Below, piece after piece: positions 45,301 to 53,713 of a stretch of 64,000 bases of DNA. The DNA comes from Microvirga aerophila (GTDB taxonomy: Bacteria > Pseudomonadota > Alphaproteobacteria > Rhizobiales > Beijerinckiaceae). Position 1 is the stretch's first letter. Each line of letters begins with the position of its first letter. The notes below the pieces were generated by a model. That model saw nothing but the letters and a program-made list of their open reading frames with translations, searched no databases and had not been told where the DNA came from. Location of the stretch: positions 18,830 to 82,829 of the forward strand of contig NZ_QOIO01000026.1 of NCBI RefSeq assembly GCF_003332305.1, read 5' to 3'. The translations under genes and the position numbers were made by a program.

Positions 45301-45536
45301 CGATCAAGCCGCGCGAGATCAAACCGGGGCGCGACGAAGAGCGCTCGGTTGCGGAGATCGTCGAGGAGCATCGCCGTCGCTTCGAGGGCATGATCGCCCG
45401 CTACGCCAAGGGCGAGGCCGCCTATCTGTCGCGGCCCTTCCCGAAATATGCGCACCGCTTTTCCGAATACGACCACCTGGCGCGCGTGAAGGAATGGTCT
45501 CTGGCGAGCGCGGGCGGCGGTGAGGGTTTCGAATGA
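42384..45536 (+). CDS. addB: AddB subunit of the AddAB double-strand break repair helicase-nuclease, 1050 aa
   Basis: The nuclease/helicase-like partner of AddA in the alphaproteobacterial RecBCD equivalent. The N-terminal part is a degenerate UvrD-like helicase fold (YVPTRRATRALIALLAE; SPRATHRRLKILGLLEARLL; VVLGGLDEGTWPP). The C-terminal PD-(D/E)XK nuclease carries GGFTIIDFKTGQPPG near residue 915. The start is a GTG at 42384 after GAGGG. It follows murU by 10 bases and overlaps addA by four bases (ATGA), so the two repair subunits are translationally coupled. Confidence 0.92.
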   Translation: MSRIVTNVFSIPPGGAFLPTLVDSLIDGRLVGPLPDDPAALSDVTIYVPTRRATRALIALLAERGGAKAQLLPRIVPLGETDEAEFELTGLEGTPLEEAASLKPPIPPLERRLILTRLVQRWSAEVDRSLLQLGPGVPFMVPASPADAVGLAGDLETLMDAFTTEGIDWHALELAVDADYSEYFRITRHFVQIASENWPKILLERQASDPAQRRGALIEAEARRLTRERPANPIIVAGSTGSVPATANLMAAIARLPKGAVVLPGLDVDLDEESWATIGGIGDDETDPVHGHPQANLRRLLDKHLRVKRAEVTVLGDVPEKARARNHLLSEALRPADTTHRWSLIAPADRQAMAAKGCEGLTVVEAADEREEALAIAVALRETIAHPGQTAALVTPDRALAARVTAELARWGLSVEDSAGIPLSDTPAGRMARLAAEAAADDLRPVRVLALLAHPLVRLGLPRATVEQAASVLEIGVLRGPAPAQGIEGIRTTLAIRRTEKDHRTPRPRARLTDADWDLADEVLQRLGMAFDGFTPAVHGEGALDLKSLTEEHRRAVEMLCALPDDAEAEEQDASVEALAALFDDLILSQTGSIEGRFVDYPSFFTALAKQRTLSPSPRATHRRLKILGLLEARLLSVDRVVLGGLDEGTWPPRTVTDAFLNRPMRSRVGLAPPERRIGQTAHDFVQALGTHDVVITRAQKRDGSPMVPSRFLQRLKAFTGPEIWGRMVKAGERYRALARHLDTPQASPPLPRPRPKPDPALFPRTLSVTEIETLVRDPYSIFARHVLKLDALDAIATAPSAADRGTIIHDVLGGFAEAYPKALPVHAQEDLLSRGVEAFAEIAEAYPELYAEWWPRFTRLATDFVVWEQGRRPDLIEVFAERSGKLPIPLSDGTIFTLRARADRIEQRRDGGFTIIDFKTGQPPGLREVYAGFSPQLTLEAVMLMKGAFRGLPAAKDTPDLVYIHTTGGREPIKPREIKPGRDEERSVAEIVEEHRRRFEGMIARYAKGEAAYLSRPFPKYAHRFSEYDHLARVKEWSLASAGGGEGFE

Positions 45537-48500
45537 GCGACGAACTCGTCATCCCAGGGTATACGGAAGAGGCACAGCGCCGCGCCGCGAACCCCCGCGC
45601 CTCCGCTTGGGTGTCGGCCAATGCGGGCGCAGGCAAGACCAAGGTGCTCACGGACCGGGTCGTGCGCCTGCTGCTCGCAGGCTCGCCGCCTGGACGCATC
45701 CTGTGCCTCACCTTCACCAAGGCGGCTGCCGCCAACATGGCGATCCGCGTGTTCGACCGCCTCGGCAAATGGGTGACCATGGACGAGGAAAGCCTCGTCC
45801 GTGAGCTGACCAAGCTCGAAGGCGAAGTACCGAGTCCCGCGCATGTGCGCCTTGCCCGCACGCTGTTTGCCCGGGCGGTCGAAACGCCGGGCGGTCTCAA
45901 GATCGACACCATCCACGCGTTCTGCGAACGGCTCCTGCATCTCGTGCCGTTCGAGGCCAACGTGCCGGCGCGCTTCGCGGTGCTCGACGAGAGCCAAACC
46001 GACGAGATGCTGGCGCAGGCCATGTCGAACGTGATGGCCGATGCGGCAAGCGGCGACTATCCCGAACTCAACGACGCATTGGCCGTCATCAGCACTGATG
46101 CGGCAGGCGATGCGCTCACCTCGGCGCTCAATGCGGCCATGCGCTGCAAGACGTTCCTGCATCACCCCGGTGGACTCGATGCAGGATTCGCGCGTCTGCG
46201 CGTGACGCTGGGTCTCGATGCGAACGAGGACCTGACCTCCATCGAGCGCACCATGCTGGAAGATGGAATCGCGCCCCCCGAATGGCCCTCCGTCGCCCAG
46301 GAGCTCCTTGCCGGGAAAGCCACCGACCAGGAACGCGCGGCCTCGTTAATCGCAGCCTGCGAGGCCGATGATCCGGCCGAGAAGCTCCGGCATTACCTGC
46401 TGGTGTTCCTGAAAGAGTCCGACGAGACGCCGCGCGCGGAATCGCGGCTCGTCACCAAGTCGGTCAATCCCGTGCTGAAGGAAAGGCTCATCGCCGAGCA
46501 GGCGCGCATCTGGGCCTTGATGGACAAGCGCAAGGCGGCGCGGGCCTTGGAGCGCACGACGGCCCTGTTCACCATCGCGGCGGAGATCAGCCGGCGCGTG
46601 GACGAGGCGAAGTCGCGTCTCGGCGCGCTCGACTTCCAGGACCTCATCGACAAGACGCTGACGCTCCTGTCGCGCGGCGATGCCGCGTGGGTGCTCTACA
46701 AGCTCGATCGCGGCATCGATCACGTGCTCGTCGACGAGGCGCAGGACACCAACCCCGAGCAGTGGGAAATCCTGCGCCGCATCACCGAGGATTTCACGAC
46801 CGGCCATGGGGCTTCCGGCAAGCGCGTGCGCACGTTGTTTGCCGTGGGCGATCCCAAGCAGTCGATCTATGGATTTCAGGGCGCGGCTCCGCAGGAATTC
46901 GAGTCGAGCCGCATGACTTGGTCGCGCAAGGTGACCGAGGCGGAGCTTCTGTTCGAGGATGTGCGCCTCACCGTCTCGTTCCGGTCCGCCAAGGCGGTGC
47001 TCTCGGCGGTGGACGCGACCTTCGCGGTGGACCGGCACTTTCGCGGCCTGTCCTTCGAGGACAAGGCCATCGGCACCGTGCACGAAAGCGCCCGCCCCCA
47101 TGCGCCGGGCCTTGTGGAATTGTGGCCCACCGAGACACCCGCCGAGGAGGAGGAGCCCGAGGCCTGGGTTCTGCCCATCGACGAGCCCGAGCAGCAATCC
47201 CCACCCGTGGTGGTGGCGCGGCGCGTCGCCAAGGCGGTGAAGTGCTGGACCACCAAGGGCGACGAGATGGGCCGGGTCTGGACCGCCGGCGACGTGCTGG
47301 TGCTCGTGCGCAAACGCGGCGCGGCCTTCGAGGCCGTGATCAGGGCTCTCAAGGAAGCGGGCGTGCCGGTGGCGGGCGCGGACCGGCTCAACATCGGCGA
47401 GCACATCGCGGTTCTTGACCTCGTGGCGGCGGGCCGCGCGGCGCTTCTGCCGGATGACGACCTGACGCTCGCGACTGCGCTGAAATCCCCGCTGGTCGGC
47501 CTCACCGACGACGACCTCATCCGCCTTGCAGCCTACCGGGCCGACGATGAATCCCTGCATGCCGCTCTCAAGCGCCACGCGGAGGCAGAGGACAGGGCTG
47601 CGATACGCGGTCTTGATGCTCTTCAGGCCTGGCAGGGGCTTGCCAAAACCCAAGGTCCCTTCGGGTTCTTCGCAACCCTGCTCGGCCCCTGGAGCGGGCG
47701 GCGTCAACTGGTGGGGCGGCTGGGGAGCGAGGCGGGCGACGCCATCGACGCCTTCCTGTGCTTCGCGCATCAATCGGAAATGACCGAGACGCCGTCCCTC
47801 ACGGTGTTCCTCAACCGGTTCGAATCCGCCTCCCACACCATCAAGCGCGACCTCGACGCGGTGAACAACGAAGTGCGCGTGATGACCGTGCACGGGGCCA
47901 AGGGTCTGGAAGCGCCCATCGTGATCCTCATCGACGGCTGCGAGGTTCTGGGGCGCGACCCGGCGCTCATGCAGCTCACCACCCGGTCGGGCCTGACGGT
48001 GCCGGTCTGGTCGCCGGGGAAGAACTACGATTCCGCCGTGATGGCGCAGGCGCGCCAGCACCTGCACGACAAGGGGCACGAGGAGCACAACCGTCTCCTC
48101 TACGTGGCCATGACTCGCGCCAAGGACCGGCTGGTGATCGCTCCCTACCTGACCGGCAAGAAGAACTCGCCCCAGGAAGCCTGGTGCGAGATGATCCGGC
48201 ATGGGCTGGTGCAGAAGGCGGGGGGCCTGGAGCTGAGCGAGGCGCCTTACGGGCCCATTAAGGTCTGGCGCGATGGCGCGGGCCTGGCGCGGCCGCCGGT
48301 CGTGTCCGAGGTCGCACCTCTCGATCCCGTGGAGGTGCCGGATTGGTTGAACGCTCCCGCGCTGGCCGAGCCGGAACCCCTGCCGCCGATCCGCCCGTCC
48401 AGCGCCCTTGGGGCCGCCGACCGGATGACCCGGCCGGGGGACGGTCCCTATGCGCCCGATGCGCGACTGCGCGGTACCCTGGTTCACTCGCTGCTGGAGC

Positions 48501-48979
48501 GCCTGCCCAACCTTCCGCTCGAGCGCCGGGAAGCCATGGCAAAGGCCTATGTGACCGCCCGCGCGCCCCGCCTGCGCCGGGATCTCCACGACGCTGTCGT
48601 GGCCAATGCCCTGAGCGTCCTGACCCATGAAGATCTCGAGGCTCTGTTCGGAACCCATTCCCGGGCCGAGGCTCCCATTGCGGGCCACGTGCGGACGCCG
48701 GATGGCGACATCATGGTGTCGGGCCAGATCGACCGGCTGGCCGTCCGCGACCGGGAGGTTCTGGTTGCCGATTTCAAGACCACGGCCCGCCCGCCCGGAC
48801 CGGGGCAGCCGCTTCCCCGCTCCTACGTAGCCCAGCTTGCTCTCTACCGGAGGCTTCTCCAGGAGATCTACCCGGAGAAGCGGGTGCGCGCCTTCCTGGT
48901 CTGGACCTCGGGACCCGTCATCCACGAGCTGACGGAACCGGAGCTGGACCGAGCCCTTACCCTCATCAAAGCAGCGTGA
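45533..48979 (+). CDS. addA: AddA subunit of the AddAB helicase-nuclease, 1148 aa
   Basis: A UvrD-family superfamily 1 helicase with C-terminal nuclease. Walker A is NAGAGKTKVLTDRVVRLL near residue 30; motif II is VDEAQDTNPEQWEI near 402; motif III/IV regions include AVGDPKQSIYGFQGA and LTVSFRSAKAVLSA. MTVHGAKGLEAPIVILIDG and LLYVAMTRAKDRLVIAP are motifs V and VI. The C-terminal PD-(D/E)XK domain has VLVADFKTTARPP near residue 1080. The length matches the family. It processes DNA ends for RecA loading. A large antisense reading frame spans it but has no family character. Confidence 0.94.
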   Translation: MSDELVIPGYTEEAQRRAANPRASAWVSANAGAGKTKVLTDRVVRLLLAGSPPGRILCLTFTKAAAANMAIRVFDRLGKWVTMDEESLVRELTKLEGEVPSPAHVRLARTLFARAVETPGGLKIDTIHAFCERLLHLVPFEANVPARFAVLDESQTDEMLAQAMSNVMADAASGDYPELNDALAVISTDAAGDALTSALNAAMRCKTFLHHPGGLDAGFARLRVTLGLDANEDLTSIERTMLEDGIAPPEWPSVAQELLAGKATDQERAASLIAACEADDPAEKLRHYLLVFLKESDETPRAESRLVTKSVNPVLKERLIAEQARIWALMDKRKAARALERTTALFTIAAEISRRVDEAKSRLGALDFQDLIDKTLTLLSRGDAAWVLYKLDRGIDHVLVDEAQDTNPEQWEILRRITEDFTTGHGASGKRVRTLFAVGDPKQSIYGFQGAAPQEFESSRMTWSRKVTEAELLFEDVRLTVSFRSAKAVLSAVDATFAVDRHFRGLSFEDKAIGTVHESARPHAPGLVELWPTETPAEEEEPEAWVLPIDEPEQQSPPVVVARRVAKAVKCWTTKGDEMGRVWTAGDVLVLVRKRGAAFEAVIRALKEAGVPVAGADRLNIGEHIAVLDLVAAGRAALLPDDDLTLATALKSPLVGLTDDDLIRLAAYRADDESLHAALKRHAEAEDRAAIRGLDALQAWQGLAKTQGPFGFFATLLGPWSGRRQLVGRLGSEAGDAIDAFLCFAHQSEMTETPSLTVFLNRFESASHTIKRDLDAVNNEVRVMTVHGAKGLEAPIVILIDGCEVLGRDPALMQLTTRSGLTVPVWSPGKNYDSAVMAQARQHLHDKGHEEHNRLLYVAMTRAKDRLVIAPYLTGKKNSPQEAWCEMIRHGLVQKAGGLELSEAPYGPIKVWRDGAGLARPPVVSEVAPLDPVEVPDWLNAPALAEPEPLPPIRPSSALGAADRMTRPGDGPYAPDARLRGTLVHSLLERLPNLPLERREAMAKAYVTARAPRLRRDLHDAVVANALSVLTHEDLEALFGTHSRAEAPIAGHVRTPDGDIMVSGQIDRLAVRDREVLVADFKTTARPPGPGQPLPRSYVAQLALYRRLLQEIYPEKRVRAFLVWTSGPVIHELTEPELDRALTLIKAA

Positions 48980-49078
48980 GGGAAAGGCCCCTCGCTTGAT
49001 TCCCGAAAGGGCCGTTCTTAACTAGGCCTTATCATTGTGCGGCTCTATGTTGAGTCGTGACAGAACAAAGGTGACACA

Positions 49079-49399
49079 ATGGCGACCGTAAAGGTGACCG
49101 ACGCGAGCTTCCCGCAGGACGTGCTGAACTCCTCCGAGCCCGTCGTGGTCGATTTCTGGGCCGAGTGGTGCGGTCCCTGCCGCATGATCGGACCGGCTCT
49201 CGAAGAGATTTCCAACGAGATGGCCGGCAAGGTGAAGATCGTGAAGCTCAATGTGGACGAGAACCCGCAGGTTGCGTCCCAGTTCGGCATCCGGTCGATC
49301 CCGGCCCTGATGATGTTCAAGGGCGGCCAGGTGGTGGCCCAGAAGATCGGCGCCGCCCCCAAGGGTGACCTCGCCAAGTGGATCCAGGCTTCGGCCTGA
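49079..49399 (+). CDS. trxA: Thioredoxin, 106 aa
   Basis: A classical cytoplasmic thioredoxin: active site Cys31-Gly-Pro-Cys34 in [11 protein letters not shown], the buried Asp in VVVDFW, and the cis-Pro in [13 protein letters not shown]. The length and fold are normal. It lies 99 bases after addA and ends in its own terminator. The order addA-trxA is common in this bacterial group. Confidence 0.96.
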   Translation: MATVKVTDASFPQDVLNSSEPVVVDFWAEWCGPCRMIGPALEEISNEMAGKVKIVKLNVDENPQVASQFGIRSIPALMMFKGGQVVAQKIGAAPKGDLAKWIQASA

Positions 49400-49426
49400 T
49401 CTTTCTAAGCATTATGAGAATTCGAA

Positions 49427-49447
49427 GGGGGCCGAGAGGCCCCTTTT
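49427..49447 (+). terminator. Rho-independent terminator after trxA
   Basis: GGGGCC (49428-49433) pairs with GGCCCC (49438-49443) around GAGA and is followed by TTTT, then CATTTT. It lies 28 bases past the trxA stop. Confidence 0.85.
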
Positions 49448-49468
49448 CATTTTGGCGCCACGCCTCTT

Positions 49469-49630
49469 CCCTCCCCCTTGCGGGGAGGGATTGAGGGGGG
49501 TCGGACAGTCAGAGCTCTAAGCTGATTGTTAGAGCGCGAGGTTGCTACAGTCCTACCTCGTCGCCTTTCACCTGGGCGCTCCACCCCCACCCGACCGCTG
49601 ACGCGGCCACCCTCCCCGCAAGGGGGAGGG
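49469..49630. repeat. Intergenic inverted repeat (CCCTCCCC-CTTGCGGGGAGGG type)
   Basis: A 23-base unit at 49469-49491 (TCCCTCCCCCTTGCGGGGAG...) recurs in inverted form at 49610-49630, flanking about 118 bases of non-coding sequence. Each unit is itself partly palindromic. The arrangement of two inverted units around a short spacer recalls REP/BIME-like or small non-autonomous elements. It fills the convergent gap between trxA and folC. Confidence 0.75.
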
Positions 49631-49656
49631 GAACATGAGCCGTGCAAAATGGGGAT

Positions 49657-50982
49657 CTACTGCGGCAACGTCCCGTTTGCGGCCAGCACCTCGCCCGCCA
49701 GATACAACGAGCCGCAGATGAGCACCCGGGGCGGGTGCTCCCAGACGTAGTCGTGCAGGGACGCCAGGGCCGATTCGACGCTGGGCTGGGTCGAGGTGGT
49801 GAGCCCGACGCTCGCCGCGATGGCGGCCACTTCTTCGGCAGGACGCGCGGCGATCTGGCCGGAGATCGGCACAGCGATCACTTCGCGAGCAAGGCCCAGG
49901 AAGTTCTTGAAGAAAGCCTCTGAATCCTTCGTGCCCAGCATTCCTGCGATGACCACCAGCGGGGCATCGCTGCGCTCGCTCTGGTCCGCCATGGCAGCGG
50001 CAAGCACCCGTCCGCCATCGGCGTTGTGCCCGCCATCGAGCCAGATCTCGCAGCCTTCGGGGGAAATCTCCGGCAGGCGGCCCCGGGACAGGCGCTGCAG
50101 CCGGCCGGGCCATTCGGCGCGGGTGATGCCGGCCTCGAAAGCCGAGGTCTCGAACTTCTCGAAGCCTGCCGCCCGCAGGGCCGCAATCGCCGTTCCGGCA
50201 TTGATGAACTGATGCCGCCCGACGAGGCGGGGGCGCGGCAGGTCGAGCAGGCCCTTCTCGTCCTGATAGACGAGCCGCCCGCTCTCCTCATGGATGGAAA
50301 AATCCTGCTGGCCGACGAAAAGGGGGGATGCGCCGATCCGCTCGGCCTCCTTGCGCAGGGTCTCGTCGGCCGAGAGATAATCCTGCGGGGCAATGACGGC
50401 CGGGCAGCCGCGCTTGAAGATGCCGGCTTTTTCCTTGGCGATGGCTTCAAGGGTCGTGCCGAGATATTCCGCATGGTCATGCCCGATCGACGTGACCACC
50501 GCTGCGGCCGGATGGTCGATGACGTTGGTGGCGTCAAACCGGCCGCCGAGGCCCACCTCCAGCAGAAGCACGTCGGCAGGTTCTTCGGAGAACAGCAGGA
50601 TGGCGGCAGCGGTGGTGATTTCGAACACTGTGATCGGCTGGCCCGCATTCACCTTTTCGCAGCGGCGCAGGGCCTCGACCAAACGGTCCTCGCTCACATA
50701 CTCGCCGCGCCCGATGCGGCCGAGCCGGATGCGCTCGTGGAAGCGCACCAGATGCGGCGACGTGTAGACGTGGACGGCCAAACCGGCGCTTTCCAGGATC
50801 GCCCGCATGAACGCGATGGTCGAGCCCTTACCGTTGGTGCCCGCCACATGGATCGTCGGCGGCAGGCGTCGCTCGGGATGACCGAGCTCCCCAAGCAGGC
50901 GCTGGATGCGCCCCAGCGACAGATCGATGGTCTTGGGGTGCAGGGCGAGAAAGCGCGCGATCAGCGCATCCGAGGAATCCAT
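49657..50982 (-). CDS. folC: Folylpolyglutamate synthase / dihydrofolate synthase, 441 aa
   Basis: A Mur-ligase-fold enzyme that makes dihydrofolate from dihydropteroate and adds glutamates to folates. Visible motifs are the P-loop HVAGTNGKGSTIAFM near residue 50, TSPHLVRFHERI, LLLEVGLGGRFDATNVI, SIGHDHAEYLG and WLDGGHNADGGR. The length is normal. It is the last gene of the minus-strand run trpF-trpB-two genes-trpA-accD-folC, following accD by 21 bases. Confidence 0.94.
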   Translation of the reverse strand: MDSSDALIARFLALHPKTIDLSLGRIQRLLGELGHPERRLPPTIHVAGTNGKGSTIAFMRAILESAGLAVHVYTSPHLVRFHERIRLGRIGRGEYVSEDRLVEALRRCEKVNAGQPITVFEITTAAAILLFSEEPADVLLLEVGLGGRFDATNVIDHPAAAVVTSIGHDHAEYLGTTLEAIAKEKAGIFKRGCPAVIAPQDYLSADETLRKEAERIGASPLFVGQQDFSIHEESGRLVYQDEKGLLDLPRPRLVGRHQFINAGTAIAALRAAGFEKFETSAFEAGITRAEWPGRLQRLSRGRLPEISPEGCEIWLDGGHNADGGRVLAAAMADQSERSDAPLVVIAGMLGTKDSEAFFKNFLGLAREVIAVPISGQIAARPAEEVAAIAASVGLTTSTQPSVESALASLHDYVWEHPPRVLICGSLYLAGEVLAANGTLPQ

Positions 50983-51003
50983 CGCCCTGTCTCCGGATAG
51001 ATC

Positions 51004-51885
51004 TTACTCGGCGGCCTCAGCCACCGGCGTGCTCGCCACCGGAGCCTTGGTGAACAGGCGCGACAGACGGGCAACGGTGGCTTTGAGCTCATGGCGATGC
51101 ACCACCATGTCCACCATGCCGTGGTCCTTCAGGTATTCGGCGCGCTGGAACCCGTCGGGCAGCTTCTCGCGGATGGTCTGCTCGATCACGCGCGGACCCG
51201 CGAAGCCGATGAGCGCGCCCGGCTCCGCCAGGTGCACATCGCCCAGCATGGCGTAGGACGCGGTAACACCACCCGTGGTTGGGTTGGTCAGCACGACGAT
51301 GTAGGGGAGCTTCGCCTCCCTCAGGCGGCGGATCGCCACCGTGGTGCGCGGCATCTGCATGAGCGACAGGATGCCCTCCTGCATGCGCGCGCCGCCGGAG
51401 CCGGCGAAGAGCACGTAAGGGGTCTTCTTGTCGAGGGCCGTCTCCGCGCCCTTGATGAAGGCCTCGCCCGCCGCCATGCCGAGCGAGCCGCCCATGAAGC
51501 CGAAATCCTGCACCGCGATGGTCATCGGGGTTTCTTCGACCCGGCCGAAGCCCACCTTGAAGGCGTCCTGCTGGCCGGTCTTGGCGCGGGCGTCCTTCAG
51601 GCGGTCCACATAGCGCTTCTCGTCACGGAACTTGAGCGGGTCGACCGGCACTTCCGGCAGGGCCACGTCGAGCCAGGTGGCGCCGTCGAACATCATCTGC
51701 AGGCGCTGGGTGGCCGAGACGCGCATGTGGTGGTTGGAGCCGGGGATGACCCACTGGTTCGCCTCCACGTCCTTGTGGAACACGACCTGTCCGGTCTCCG
51801 GGCACTTGATCCAGAGATTGTCCGGCGTCTCGCGCTTGAAGAGCGTCTTGATCTTCGGACGGACGACTTCGGAAATCCAGTTCAT
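51004..51885 (-). CDS. accD: Acetyl-CoA carboxylase carboxyltransferase subunit beta, 293 aa
   Basis: The beta subunit of the carboxyltransferase that makes malonyl-CoA for fatty acid synthesis. The catalytic fold shows [29 protein letters not shown] and [18 protein letters not shown]. The N-terminal zinc ribbon is degenerate: WIKCPETGQ keeps one Cys, but PGSNHHMR lacks the CPxC pair, a state I recall from related alphaproteobacteria. It follows trpA by 104 bases that hold a repeat element. AccA is encoded elsewhere. Confidence 0.94.
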   Translation of the reverse strand: MNWISEVVRPKIKTLFKRETPDNLWIKCPETGQVVFHKDVEANQWVIPGSNHHMRVSATQRLQMMFDGATWLDVALPEVPVDPLKFRDEKRYVDRLKDARAKTGQQDAFKVGFGRVEETPMTIAVQDFGFMGGSLGMAAGEAFIKGAETALDKKTPYVLFAGSGGARMQEGILSLMQMPRTTVAIRRLREAKLPYIVVLTNPTTGGVTASYAMLGDVHLAEPGALIGFAGPRVIEQTIREKLPDGFQRAEYLKDHGMVDMVVHRHELKATVARLSRLFTKAPVASTPVAEAAE

Positions 51886-51898
51886 GACTTATCCTTTC

Positions 51899-51976
51899 GT
51901 CATGCCCGGACTTGTTCCGGGCATCCACGCCTTTCGCGTGGCAAGACGTAGATGGCCGGGACAGGCCCGGCCATGA
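51899..51976. repeat. Intergenic repeat with three hairpins (GTCATGCCCGG type)
   Basis: An outer pair (GTCATG near 51899 and CATGAC near 51971) encloses hairpins at 51902-51924 (ATGCCCGGA with TCCGGGCAT), about 51926-51942 (CACGC with GCGTG) and 51952-51974 (ATGGCCGGG with CCCGGCCAT). The form is a frequent intergenic repeat in Hyphomicrobiales. It lies inside the trpA-accD gap, so it is transcribed and may affect mRNA stability between the two genes. Confidence 0.78.
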
Positions 51977-51989
51977 CGCCTGTTGTTTC

Positions 51990-52829
51990 TCAAGCAGCCG
52001 CGCGCTTGGCGACCGACCGCACGCCTTCGCTCAGTTCCTTTACCAATGTGGTGACGGACTCGACCGTGCGCGAGGTGGCGCGGTCCTGTTCGTCGAGGGT
52101 GCCGCGCATGGCGTCGATCAGGGCAGACCCCACCACGACCCCATCGGCCCCTTGCGCCACCGCCGCCGCATGCTGGCCGCTCTTCACCCCAAAGCCCACC
52201 ACTACCGGAAGCGGCGTATGGCGCTTGATGCGCTCCACCGCCGTGGCGACCCGGCCGAAATCCGGGGTAGCCGCGCCGGTGATGCCGGTGATCGACACGT
52301 AATAGACGAAGCCTGCCGTATTCTCGAGCACCGCCGGCAGGCGATGATCGTCCGTGGTCGGGGTGGCAAGCCGGATGAACGCGAGGCCCGCGTCAAGGGC
52401 CGGCAGGCAAAGCTCATCGTCCTCCTCCGGCGGCAGATCGACCACGATCAGGCCGTCCACGCCGGCTTGCTGCGCGTCAGCCAGAAAGCGGTCGACCCCA
52501 TAGACGTAGATCGGATTGAAATAGCCCATGAGGATCACGGGCGTGTCCGCATCCTCCGCCCGGAAGCGCCGGATGAGATCTAGGGTCTTGACCATGTCCT
52601 GACCGACCTTCAGGGCGCGAAGCCCTGCCGCCTGGATGGCCGGACCGTCCGCCATCGGGTCGGTGAAGGGCAGGCCGAACTCGACGATGTCGGCCCCCGC
52701 CTTGGGCAGGCTCTTCAAGATTTCAAGCGACGTCTCGGGATCCGGATCGCCGGCCATCACGTATGTAACGAGGGCGGCGCGGCCTTCCGCACGGCACTTC
52801 TCAAAACGGGCTTCGATGCGCTTTGTCAT
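51990..52829 (-). CDS. trpA: Tryptophan synthase alpha chain, 279 aa
   Basis: The alpha subunit cleaves indole-3-glycerol phosphate to indole. The TIM-barrel active site is seen in [18 protein letters not shown] (catalytic Glu and Asp) and in [10 protein letters not shown] with [12 protein letters not shown] (phosphate-binding loops). The length is normal. Unlike most trp operons, trpB and trpA do not adjoin: two small uncharacterised genes lie between them. The start at 52829 is 73 bases after the upstream 154-aa gene. Confidence 0.95.
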   Translation of the reverse strand: MTKRIEARFEKCRAEGRAALVTYVMAGDPDPETSLEILKSLPKAGADIVEFGLPFTDPMADGPAIQAAGLRALKVGQDMVKTLDLIRRFRAEDADTPVILMGYFNPIYVYGVDRFLADAQQAGVDGLIVVDLPPEEDDELCLPALDAGLAFIRLATPTTDDHRLPAVLENTAGFVYYVSITGITGAATPDFGRVATAVERIKRHTPLPVVVGFGVKSGQHAAAVAQGADGVVVGSALIDAMRGTLDEQDRATSRTVESVTTLVKELSEGVRSVAKRAAA

Positions 52830-52902
52830 GGGCGGGTCTTTAGCATGGGAAATCGGGGATGTGGACAGGGATGTTGCCGGTCACGGCCAGGATGATGGGC
52901 CT

Positions 52903-53367
52903 TCAGCAAAACCCTTCAGCCATCCAGTCCCGCAGGTAAGCCTCAGGCGATGAGTCAGGGTCCATGGCGGTTCGCGTCCAGGCCCGGCGTTCGTGATCAA
53001 TCACGGCAAGCTCCCAGACACAGGCCATCAGAGGGCGGTCCTGCTCCACGAACGAGAGGACTTGGGCATGAGCAGCACGCCAGAGGCGCTGGGCGCAGAT
53101 GCCGCCGTCAAGCCACCAGTGAAGCAGAAGCCAGATCGCCTCATCGCCCTGATGGAGAATGGCGAAGCCGTAGGGTGTGTTCGCGCGCCCCTCAGCATTC
53201 AGCGAAGTTTGGGCCACAAGCGCTTGGGCTGTTTCGATGGAGGCCGCAGACAGGACAACATCGCTGCCGTGCATGCCATAAGCCTTCAGGACCCGCTCTC
53301 CCGCGCGCCAGAGACTTAAAGGCCGGACCTTGCGAGGATGCCAGAGTTCCAAGGCTACGCTCACCAT
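52903..53367 (-). CDS. Uncharacterised protein inside the trp operon, 154 aa
   Basis: No family is recognised. The protein is soluble, rich in Trp (nine or ten residues, for example WLLLHWWLDGG and RAWTRT), and has a compact alpha/beta look without signal peptide or membrane segments. A hydrophobic core region AIWLLLHWWLDGGICAQRLW and a C-terminal EAYLRDWMAEGFC are notable. It starts seven bases after the secreted-protein gene and precedes trpA by 73 bases on the same strand. High Trp content in a trp operon product is curious but could be chance. Confidence 0.65.
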   Translation of the reverse strand: MVSVALELWHPRKVRPLSLWRAGERVLKAYGMHGSDVVLSAASIETAQALVAQTSLNAEGRANTPYGFAILHQGDEAIWLLLHWWLDGGICAQRLWRAAHAQVLSFVEQDRPLMACVWELAVIDHERRAWTRTAMDPDSSPEAYLRDWMAEGFC

Positions 53368-53374
53368 CCAACGC

Positions 53375-53713
53375 CTATTTGCCGAGCCTGCAGACAGGGC
53401 GATTGAAAGGGCCCTCGACTTTCTCAGGAGCTTCGTACTTGTCCGATCCGGGTTGGACCATCAGACGTGGAATGGAAAACTGTTTAGCGAGCTTGGCGCC
53501 GTCATAGAACTCGCAACGGATATTGCGGACTTCCACGGCTTCGGCGTTTGAATTGGCAAGCTTAAGGAAAATCGTGGAGACGCGTTTTCCCGTTCCAGTG
53601 TTGAGCACTTGCTCCACCTCAATACCTCCATAGGTGACGGGCATTCTGGCTTGCGCAAATGATGGTGAAGCGCTTGCCGAGATGAGAGGGATGAGAAGGA
53701 GAAGGCGCTTCAT
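53375..53713 (-). CDS. Secreted uncharacterised protein coupled to trpB, 112 aa
   Basis: A signal peptide is evident at residues 1-20 ([20 protein letters not shown]). The mature part of about 92 residues is a predicted beta-sandwich ([32 protein letters not shown]) with two cysteines that could form a disulfide. The pattern loosely recalls FxLYD-like extracytoplasmic domains; this is a guess. Its ATG overlaps the trpB stop by four bases, which implies translational coupling with tryptophan synthase despite its different cell compartment. Confidence 0.65.
   Translation of the reverse strand: MKRLLLLIPLISASASPSFAQARMPVTYGGIEVEQVLNTGTGKRVSTIFLKLANSNAEAVEVRNIRCEFYDGAKLAKQFSIPRLMVQPGSDKYEAPEKVEGPFNRPVCRLGK

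Noticed and set aside
47815..47835. GGTTCGAATCC, a T-loop-like sequence suggesting a tRNA
   Set aside because: It lies inside addA, in frame with conserved protein sequence, and no acceptor or anticodon stems can be formed around it.
46346..48925. Long minus-strand open frame of 859 codons opposite addA
   Set aside because: It is a mirror of GC-rich codon bias in addA; the translation is His/Arg/Gly-rich with no domain, while the plus strand has a full set of helicase motifs.
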